A stretch of 64,000 nucleotides of DNA from Alnus glutinosa. Its lineage: Eukaryota > Streptophyta > Magnoliopsida > Fagales > Betulaceae. Every line of letters starts with the position of its first letter. Position 1 is the first letter of the stretch. Shown here piece by piece: positions 54,866 through 64,000 of the stretch. Where the stretch lies: contig NC_084890.1 in assembly GCF_958979055.1 (NCBI RefSeq), positions 29,929,116 through 29,993,115 of the forward strand. Reading direction: 5' to 3'. A program made the translations under genes and the position numbers. The notes under the pieces are model-generated. The model searched no databases. It was not told the DNA's origin and saw only the letters and a list, made by a program, of their open reading frames with translations.

Positions 54866-56148
54866 CAACTCAGCCATATCAAACTTGAAACAACAATCTA
54901 AACAATATCAAATCAAAAGCCAACCAAACACTATTACTACAAGAATCAAATTTTCAACTAGCACTAAAAAACAAGTTATGGTCACAAATCAAACACAATA
55001 ACTAGGGTAGCAAATAGAACACCACTTCATTCCCTAACAAGGTATAAAAGAAACTATTAATTTCAGATAATTATTGTCTCGGTTAAATCCATTAATTTCA
55101 TATGAAATGCTGCTTCCCCAAGTAGGTTCCCCCTGCTAGGGCTTGGCTCCACAGCACCTCAAACAAGTTGGATTGAATCATCAACACCATTTTAAAGCAT
55201 CATCACCAAAACCATGAAATACAATTGAACCAAGGTTGAAAAACAAAAGCACAACACATTCATTGAGAACAGAACAAAAAAAATCTCAGAATGGACCAGT
55301 AAGTTCATATTATGATTTAGCAGCATCAACGAGGTTCTCCCTGAAGACGGTCTTGAAACTAAACTAATCTCAAACCGTGGACAAATCATCATTAACTTCT
55401 ACTAATTAGCCACCGAAATATGAAATAACACACCAAAATAACATGACAGAATCAAACCCACAAAATCTTACAATGATGGAAACCAATTTCAACACAAAGA
55501 TCATAAATCATTTGAAGAAAAATGATTTCTAATGGGCTCAGAATATATAACAGCTCTATCAATCAAGAGTTTTCTGAAGCAGAACTGGCATTAAAGCTGT
55601 AACTTAATCATCACTGCCAATTTGTACATGCAAATCATATTCATACAAATCAAAGAAAATCATAAACTAGGCATTTTTCTGAAACCAAAGAAAATCATTT
55701 AACTTAATAAATCATTAAACTTCTCCATAAATAGCTTCCATATCCCAAATCAAAAGCTAACCAAACACCCAAAGTACAATATCAAAAGCATTTACTACCT
55801 TGGCAAATAACCACAAAAATAAACCGAAGCAACTCAAAACTTCTCATCAATTTCAGCTACATACCCAACCAGTTACCATCCTCAAACAAATATCAAGAGC
55901 CCCAAAAGTCCCATTGGAATTGGCCATTCGGCGATTAACACAATAACCAATCCAAATAAACACCCATCTGTAATACCTTAGTCCAACATGAATAACCCTA
56001 AATAATCATCCCCAATCGTCCATGATTTTTAACACACAACAAAGATCTTTACCAGAATCGCAAACCCAAAATCACCAAAGAAACTCCGAGAGCCTCTGAT
56101 TTTTGTAAAAATTAACACAAGCAATTCACAAATTTCGATCAATCAAAA
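54866..56148. other. Intron- or UTR-like region
   Basis: CA-rich on the plus strand, TG-rich on the minus, without long open frames. Compatible with an intron of the minus-strand fragment at 54681-54858, but this is inference. Confidence 0.3.
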
Positions 56149-56153
56149 TAAAC

Positions 56154-56164
56154 TGTGACGACCC

Positions 56165-56205
<41 letters not shown>

Positions 56206-59200
56206 CAAACATAAACGAGTCATCGCAGTGGCACGACTAAGTGTCGCTCAGCCAACATAGACACATGTCCCATAACATGTACCTGATATACAGAGTTACA
56301 TCTACAGCGGAATAAATCATGATACCAATACACATAGCGGAAAAGCATAACTATAAATGAACCTGTTATCTATACATAAGTGAGCCATAACACAAATCTA
56401 TCTGTTTAAAGTTTAACTACATATTACTAATACAAGAGAATGGCTTATACAAAATAATGTGTGACACACACGTCACAAGCCATATATAAAAGTACCAAAA
56501 ATGAGGACACCTCAGTCCTATCCCACTACGACTGTCGCTACAGGCTTCAATCGTAGTATCCCAAGTAGTGAGCTACCGGATCATCATCCGCCTCAAGAGT
56601 ACCTGCAACCACAGGAATATCATCTACACGGTTGTGGTGGTATCCACATCCGCATAGGTGAAATAATGAGTTCACCGCCTTAGCATGAAACATACTAAGA
56701 CCTCAGTGGTATAAGACTAACTGAGTTTTCACAAAGAACCAACCCTTATTTTATTTTTAGTCGTGCGAGCACTATATTAGCCACAATTTACCAATAGCTA
56801 ATATAGCAAACACCGACTATTCAGAAATCATTTAAAACATACTATATAGCTGTGAAAACATGTAGAAGTTCCAGACATCCCTCCTTGGAAGTTTCTACAT
56901 ATAAACCCGTCTATAATAATACTTTTCAACGGTCGCTCAGACATATGTGCACACGATCACTCCATCACAGATATCACGTATACACATAGGTCTTAAGCAA
57001 AGAACATGGCATCTTACTCTTCCGTACTAGGATAACATCCTTCAACAAAACAGTCGCAACACCATCTCTAATCGTATTTCAGCTTCGTGCCTTGATGCCA
57101 GTAGATCATGAGAGCACTAGAGTTAAACTCAATCATGCTAACACGTCTTTCCTGATGAACAAGAACAGTCAACATTCCTACTCATAGACATGCCATTACT
57201 CGCACCTGGGTAGTCATGTATCCATGTACTTTCAAGTTCAATGTATGATATTAACACATGACTATTCGATAGAAATATACATAAGATCTTTTTCATGAAG
57301 ACTCTTATGCATACCAATACGTCTAGTAAAACTACTCATAACATAAAAACAACTCTCACAAAACAATGCTATATATGCTATGCATGAACTGGGGCTAATA
57401 ATGCTGCTGATACTGATATGCTGCTGATACTGATATGCTGCTGATACTGTTATGCTGCTGATATATTGATATTGCTGGTATGTATGCTCTATACTACATG
57501 CTCAATGTTCCGTGCTTGACCAGTATATATTTCATCACTACTGTGTCACGCTGAAATTATGCAATTGTTAAATCACGTCCTTTTAAAACTAAACAAATCC
57601 AGCATTTTATCCAACACTTTGAAATCAATCAAAACTTAGTTTCTTTATAAAATCTACACAGTTTCAACATGACATGTTCTTAAACAATTTGCATAATTTA
57701 AATCTCAACCGCAGAACTCAACACTTTAAATCTAGTCAATACTTTTCACTCTTGCACTATGTCTTAAACATCATTGATATAGTTTAAACATAATCGAAAC
57801 TAATAAATCATCTCAAAGCATATACATTTCATCATATGGTTGGTTCAGTTTCATAAACAATATATATATTTTTATCAATCCAATACATATAAAAATATAT
57901 ATTTTCTCAGTGAGTGGAATACCCACCTTGGCTGCATTGGACTCTTGACTCGAACTCTACATTGGAGAATCCGTTGGAAGTATCCAATCCGGACACTATC
58001 CTGCAAACGTTGGTATCGTTAGACTATGCTATTGAACCCCATACTTTATTACACATAAACTACCCGCATACTCACACGTCGCATTACTCTATCTCTAGAA
58101 CTAATTAAGTTCCTTTAACTCTTATTAGGTCAATTCTCGCTTGTAGGTTCATATTTTATCACACTTATTTATCTTTAAGATACTTCTATTATTTTACTTG
58201 TCTATTTATTATATTAACAATGTATATTTGATTTATATACATTTATATGTATACACATACAACACTTAAACCTAATCCGATGATACACAAAAGTACTATG
58301 TATATATAGATAGGTGAATTAGTTACTAGGTTGCTACATAATTGATTTATATCACATTTATATGTTCTATAAGTCTATTAGCTTATACATATTAACTTAG
58401 GGTTATTTGGATAGTTTACATCATTTGTCTCCTATGATATTAGTCTTAGGCTCTAGGTTTATATCTTAATTTATTTCTTATCCTCAAACATCATTGTTAT
58501 TACATTCAACGCTTTTATCTTTTATTAGCTACTAAACATCTAGGTAGTTTAGGTTATAGAACATAAATCTTATATAATATATCAATTTAACCACTCATTT
58601 TAGATTATGTTACAATATATATATACATACTAACGCTTGAGGCATATACATAGATTTTCTATTAAAACCACATAGACACATACATTCTCCAAAACTACAC
58701 CCTTCTCACCTAAAGCATCTCTAATTAGCCACATACAAACAACCATCAACAATCTAACACAATATCTTATGACCATCCACTTAGGAGCTCTTCCACAATC
58801 TCTACAAACTCAAACTTCAAGAAAACATCATCAAATAATCATAACATAAACCATCTCTAATAAACTTCCAAGTCTAACTATCCTTAGGCATCCACCAACA
58901 TGAAAATCACCCAGAATTCCAACAACAACAATACCCAAACACCAAACAATCATCTATAAACATTAATCTCAACCCTTAACAATTAATCATTAGCCAATTA
59001 TCGCTAAACTATCAATCCAACCAGATTTGGTTCTACCAAAACATCCATCAAATTAAAATGTCAAACCACTCCAATATCACATTAAAGCCCCAATTGGTTA
59101 AACCAATCCCTACAACAATACATCCAAATATCATTTAAACAGAATATCAACAACAAAGCCCCAATTGGGACCTTCCAAAATCAAACTATTTTTGCTTAGC

Positions 59201-60429
59201 ATGAACCCTAACTTACAAGCACAATCAATAACCCATAAAACTCTTAAGATTTCAACCTAAATCAACCCAAAATGCACCACACCAAATCATCCCATTAAAA
59301 TTACCCTAATCAGCCCATCATCAGAAAACATTCAATAAAAATCACCAAAGACCCATTCAGCCACCTAGAAAATCATCAACAAGCCATAACTAAAATCAAT
59401 CCCAAATCAGCCCTACAATCTCCAATAAACCCCCATTCATTTTTTTGCAACCAAAAATCTTAAACATTAACCACTGAAAATCAACCCAAATCAAAACCCA
59501 TAAGATTATTCATCAAAATGAGTAGCTTTCAAAACCCTAGAATTTCATCTCAGCCAAGACCCAATCAAAACTCTAAAAATAAGATACTAATTTCATGCTA
59601 TTAAACAATGGGTAACTCAAAACACAAAGAAATAGGGTTAGAGATTTTTACCAATTTCTGATTTCCCTTCCATCAGTCAAAACCCACGAAAATCACTGAA
59701 AATCGCCACTTCTAGCCTCACCGGCATCATTAGCTCCAACCCACCGACAACCCACTCCAAAAATCGCACCTCACGGCCTCACTCATGGGATGGGCGTGTG
59801 TGACGGAGAGAAAATGTGGAAGGGGAAGTGCTGTGCGGGTTTGTGGGTGCGAGAGAAAAACGAGGAGAGGAAGAAGGAAAAGGGGAAGGGTTCTACTGGC
59901 TGAGCGTGACCGAAGAGGAAGGAGAAGAGAAGAAGGGAGAGGGAACCGGGTGCTGGAACAGGGGAGGGGCTGCTGTCCACTGAAAGAGAGGAGAGAAAAA
60001 GAAAGAAAAGAAGAAAAGAAAAGAGGAAAAAGGGGGGAGATTCGGGTGGTCCACATGAGTCAAGGGGAAAGGATAAGGGGATGTGTAACATTACAAAAAT
60101 GCCCTCTAGCTTAACTAAGTATAATATTATGAAATGGGCTATAATGGTAACTCAAGGTTTGGATTTAAAAGACATTATTTTATTATTATTTTTTTCTTTC
60201 TTTTCTTGGCCTATCATTTACAAGTCTATAGGATAAAATAAACACTTTGTTTATTTTACCACATTAATTAGGCTTATTTTTATTTAATTCTAAAAACCCA
60301 TTAATAATATTCTACCATTTTCTCTTCACTTTTCTAAATTAAATTCTCAAATGTGATTTTACCACACTAAATGGGCTTACATTAATTTACTTTCTAATAA
60401 ACTCATTAAATAATTTTTTGGATATTACA
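56154..60429 (-). mobile_element. Solo LTR, large Gypsy-like family, copy 3
   Basis: 4276 bp. In its own orientation TGTAATATCC...GGGTCGTCACA, with a perfect 5-bp TSD TAAAC (56149-56153 and 60430-60434). It is colinear with copy 1 (13168-17520) over nearly its whole length. Examples are CATCTACACGGTTGTGGTGG at 56630 and GTGGAATACCCACCTTGGCT at 57914. It has its own 17-bp tandem array (57401-57468) and a 43-bp T tract next to its end. The open frames at 59730-60114 are in a purine-rich belt and are not genes. Confidence 0.92.
57401..57468. repeat. 17-bp tandem array in solo LTR copy 3
   Basis: Four units of ATGCTGCTGATACTGAT, the last one diverged. It occupies roughly the position of the 54-bp array in copy 2, so this LTR zone is prone to copy-specific expansion. 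Confidence 0.85.
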
Positions 60430-60489
60430 TAAACAGAGGACAAAGTTCTCATCAACCTGCCTATTTGGCAATTAAAATTTTCTCCATTT

Positions 60490-60592
60490 GGTAAATTTGC
60501 TTTCCCCATAAACTTATCAAACTTTTAATTGGTCTTCTAAATCATAATCGTGAATAAGTTGTGTTGCGATTTATGGGGAAAGCAAATTTACC
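60490..60592. repeat. Perfect 23-bp hairpin
   Basis: Arms 60490-60512 and 60570-60592 are exact reverse complements (start GGTAAATTTGCTTTCCCC), with a 57-nt loop that adds some pairing (AACTTAT / ATAAGTT). No coding sequence around it. It could be a MITE core or a small-RNA-producing hairpin. Confidence 0.8.
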
Positions 60593-60899
60593 CGCATGAA
60601 ACAAAATATTAAGTCTTTACTTTCTTTTTTTTTTTGGTGATTTTTTTGGTAATTGTAAATGGTGCATTTCAATTCAAGGTAGATTTGTCACTCAAAAATG
60701 CTTCATTGTCACGTCTCGTGGATTCCGTCAATTTTTATGCCCGAATCTGACTTAGGGTCCTACTCGTAACAAAGTGGTAGTTTAGAAGAGCGAGTTGCAG
60801 TGAGTAGTAGTTTAAGGGTATAAATGTAAATGTGGTAATATTTTAATGGAGAAAAATGTAATTCAGAAACTTGAAACAACTAGAGCGTGAAAACTCTAA
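60593..60899. other. Spacer, no gene
   Basis: AT-rich; nothing recognised. Confidence 0.4.
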
Positions 60900-61140
60900 A
60901 TAATTAGAGTTGGAAACTCTGATTTGTCCATGCATACTCCAATTCTGTCCGGGTCTATTGAGAGCATTGACTACTTGTAATGAGTCTCCTTCCAAGATGA
61001 TCTTGTCCATACCCCTGTTGCGGCAAAACTCAGCAGCTCTCAAGGCTGCAAATGCTTTTGCAACCATCGGATTCACCCTTGCTTCCAGCAAAAAACTAGC
61101 AGCTGCATGAACCTAGCCGTTAGAGTCTTGCACAATGAAC
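60900..61140 (-). mobile_element. LINE RNase H-like domain fragment
   Basis: The minus strand reads EFIVQDSNG, a stop, then VHAAASFLLEARVNPMVAKA, FAALRAAEFCRNRGMDKIIL, EGDSLQVVNALNRPGQNW. This is the RVT_3 / RNase H-like domain found at the C-terminus of plant LINE proteins (D..G..., EALAALRAAEF, EGDSLQVV). About 80 residues remain, with an internal stop. Confidence 0.8.
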
Positions 61141-62035
61141 TCGCTAACTAGTATTTATTGGACTATGCAACACAATAATGTAAAGATAAATTAAGGTCTG
61201 AAATTCGATTGATTAGCGCTTACGGTTAGCATGAAAAAGTAGAAATATTTAGTCCAAAAGTTGTGAGCATAAATAAATAACTTTCCCTTCAAAATTATGT
61301 AGAATATGTCATAATCAACAATTTGATTGTCTCCTTTACTTTCTTTTTTCTCATAAAAAAAACTCATAGACATAATGTTATTGTTCCCAAGTATAATTAA
61401 TTGCCTATGTGTCTTGAACTGAAAAGCTGAAAGTTTCAACCACAAACCAATGCTAGTAAAATTAGTTATCAAAAAATTACATTTAATAATCCCTTCTAGA
61501 AATATATATTTTGTTTGATGCAAAATCCCCATTCACTACACCCTGTTTTTCCAAAAATCTCCAGCTCGTTTTCCTATTTAATTTTTGGTTGTTGCAATCT
61601 GCTTATATGTTTCTTCATTTATTCATATTTCTTAAAACACAAACATAATTAACTCTCTCCATGGTTTGTTGTAATTACAAAGCATTGATGGTCATTTTAG
61701 TTAGTCGAAAATTGCATCCAGTAAGGCATTCGAGAAATATTTTGTCTAATGTTAAACCCTTTAGCTTGAATAAAATACTCCAAAAACATGTTGCTCTATT
61801 CGTGTATATCGATTCACATCTCAAGGCTACGTATGTACTTAAGGATTTATATGGATATAAAAAACAGAGAAGGAAAAGACATGTTTATTAGACATTTGTT
61901 CTTTGAAGTTTAGGTTTGTTTAATAGACATTTGTACACTTGTATGTACGAAAATTTTGGGGCACATAATTTTTTTTTTTTTTTTTTTTTTTTCTTTTGAA
62001 TAATAATGCATGGTTGTCCATATATATTGTGGCAG
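61141..62035. other. Upstream region of the receptor pseudogene
   Basis: AT-rich. The open frame at 61661-61891 (76 codons) matches nothing I know. The end (T tract, then TATTGTGGCAG at 62025-62035) is the conserved intron acceptor seen before 9799 and 44440. No first exon is visible. Confidence 0.5.
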
Positions 62036-64000
62036 GTGCAATACCAAGTGAAATTGGTAATCTCCAACACCTTAAGTTATTAGATACTCGTTTCAATAAC
62101 TTTACAGGTCCAATTCCATTTGAGATATTTAATATCTTAACAATAATAGAAATTGATATGTCTTACAATAACCTCTCAAGGCATCTTCCATCAAATGTAG
62201 GCCTCTTCCTTTCAAATCTTTATGGCCTTTATCTTGAAGGAAACAAACTGAGTGGAACAATTCCAAGCTCTATCTCCAATGCATCACAACTGATTTTGGG
62301 GCTTAATTTCTAAATCACTTGGTAATTTAAGGCTCCTCGAGCAACTCACCCTATCAGAAAATAATTTGACCCTCGGATCTTCCACTCCAAAATTCAACCT
62401 TTTCTCTTCTTTGTCAAAATTGGCATATCTAATAGCTTTAGATTTGTCAAATAATCCACTAAATGGCGTCCTTCCGAGCTCCATTGGAAATCTCTCTACT
62501 TCTCTTTAGAAACTTCGCATGGATAATTGCCATATTAAGGGCAGTATTCCTAGAGATATAGGCAATTTAAGCAACTTGATCACTTTGGAGTTACAGAACA
62601 ATGAGTTGACTGGACCTATTCTAGCTACATTGGGAAGATTGCAAAAGCTTCAAGGTTTGAGACTTTATAATAATAGACTAGACAGTCCCATCCCATCTGA
62701 TCTTTGCCATTTAGGGAGCTTGTTTGAATTGTTTTTAGGCAATAATGAGCTTTTTGGAGACATTCCTGTATGCATGCATAATATGACTTCTCTAAGATAT
62801 CTTTACTTAGACTCCAATCGATTAACTTCAATGATTCCATTGAGCTTGTGGAGCCTCACATATATCTTAGTGGTTTACTTGTCATCAAATTCTCTAAATG
62901 GCTCTCTCCCATTAGACATTGGAAATTTGAAGGTCTTGAGAGTAGTAGAGTTATCAAGAAATCAATTAGTATCCCAACAACAATTAGTGGTCTCAAAGAT
63001 ATAGCTAATCTCTTGACGGATAATGAATTAATAAAAGGCTTAATTCCTGAATCTTTTGGTGCATTGGGAAGCTTGGAATTCTTGGATCTTTCCTGTAACA
63101 ATTTGTCCAGAGAGATTCCCATGTCCTTCAAAGCACTATCACACCTCAAATATCTGAATGTTTCTTTCAATAGACTACGAGGAAAAGTTCTTGTAGGAGG
63201 ACCATTTGTACACTTCTTTGCCGCATCATTTATGTCAAATGATGGACTTTGTGGTGCTCTTCAATTACAAGTTCTCTTATGTAAGGAAGGTGTTTCTCAA
63301 TGAAAAAAAGACCACAGCCACACATATACTAAAATATGTATTACCAACAATTGGGTTAACAGTGTTTGTAGTTGCTCATGTTAGTATGGAAAAGATACCA
63401 AAAATGGAATATGAAAATTCCAATGGAAGAAAAACTCATTACCACTAGCCACATGGAGAAGAATTTCTCAACAAGAACTTTTACAAGTGATAGAAGGGTT
63501 CAGTGCAAACAACTTACTTGGTGGAAGGAGCTTTGGATCAGTATACCAAGGAACACTCTTTGAGGGAATGATTGTTGCAATAAAAGTTTTCAACTTGGTA
63601 GTCGAAGGGGCATTCAAGAGTTTTGATACAAAGTGTGAGGTACTACGCAATATTCGTCATCGGAATCTTGTAAAAATCATCAGCACGTGTAGTAACATCG
63701 ACTTCGAAGCTTTTTTATTGGAATACATGCCTAATGGGAACCTAGAGAATTGGTTGTATTCTCAACACCGTTGTTTGAACATCTTACAAAGGCTAAATAT
63801 AATGATTGATATTACCTCAGCTCTGGAATACCTTCATTATGGTTATTCAACATCTATTGTTCATTGTGATTTGAAGCCCAACAAAATCTTATTAGATGGA
63901 GATATGGTTGCACATGTTGCTGATTTTGGAATTGCCAAACTATTAGGTGATGGGGATTCTATGATGCGAACCGTGACTCTAGCTACTATTGGGTATATGG
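62036..64000 (+). pseudogene. LRR-RLK large exon, degenerate, truncated by the window end
   Basis: It aligns end to end with 9799-11790 and 44440-46420. Lesions: a deletion of about 30 nt with frame loss near 62295; TAG at 62507-62509; a 7-nt deletion near 62965; TGA at 63301-63303 just before the membrane helix; and a 1-nt frameshift near 63385. The kinase part is open from about 63460 but the P-loop is GGRSFGS. The catalytic loop is HCDLKPNK: the Asn that binds metal has become Lys (63883-63885). The kinase would therefore be inactive even if translated. The last exon lies beyond the window. Confidence 0.92.

Noticed and set aside
61661..61891. 76-codon frame upstream of the receptor pseudogene
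   Set aside because: No similarity to LRR, signal peptide or any family I know, and not in phase with the acceptor at 62035; not supported as its first exon.

Overview
The window is nuclear DNA from a eudicot plant: AT-rich, with introns, long homopolymer and (TA)n tracts, and many plant-type transposable elements. It carries a cluster of leucine-rich-repeat receptor-like kinases (LRR-RLKs). Their architecture is signal peptide, LRRNT, many 24-residue LRRs, one membrane helix, and a Ser/Thr kinase with HCD in place of HRD (non-RD). This matches plant LRR subfamily XII (EFR / XA21 / At3g47570-like immune receptors). The species cannot be fixed from the sequence. I see no tRNA, rRNA or CRISPR.

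Genes. Only one locus looks complete: 40349-46946 (three exons, 1089 aa, non-RD kinase). A second locus at 9799-12338 has intact LRR, membrane and kinase exons but its 5' LRR exon is degraded. A third at 62036-64000 (running off the window) is a pseudogene with frameshifts, stops and a lost catalytic Asn. Smaller LRR pieces lie at 1-351, 1443-1514, 1793-2498, 3404-3475, 6110-6733, 8605-8735, 18445-18590, 34540-34724 and 53161-53330. Three 5'-leader relics lie at 1765-1841, 25690-25915 and 33680-33935. A separate, heavily decayed kinase lineage is scattered as relics near 7.3, 21.4, 24.1, 31.7, 32.9, 49.9 and 52.9 kb. Most relics with a readable catalytic loop have HGIL where HCDL is expected.

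Mobile elements explain most of the rest, and many boundaries can be read to the base from target-site duplications (TSDs). Three solo LTRs of one large Gypsy-like family lie at 13168-17520 (-, TSD ACATG), 35602-38935 (+, TSD CCGGG) and 56154-60429 (-, TSD TAAAC). Small solo LTRs lie at 43380-43890 (TSD CATCA), 51654-51956 (TSD TAGAC) and probably 29244-29913. A 5'-truncated LINE occupies intron 1 of the intact receptor (41826-44081, 15-bp TSD), and other LINE pieces lie at 3604-4630 and 60900-61140. A Pack-MULE-like element with a perfect 9-bp TSD lies at 19609-20757. Further TIR elements or MITEs lie at 21961-22437, 23500-23757, 28616-28847, 30149-30779, 32670-32862 (8-bp TSD), 35020-39253, 39450-39813 and 50060-50660.

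Reading the window as a whole: an immune-receptor cluster grew by segmental duplication (even the 3' flanks of the receptor genes are paralogous) and was then broken up by insertions and deletions. I found no convincing evidence for a wholly new biological system. The strongest leads are the one-LRR exon cassettes, the relic kinase family sharing a dead catalytic loop, the gene-carrying MULE, and a tandem array of pol III B-box-like motifs inside one solo LTR.
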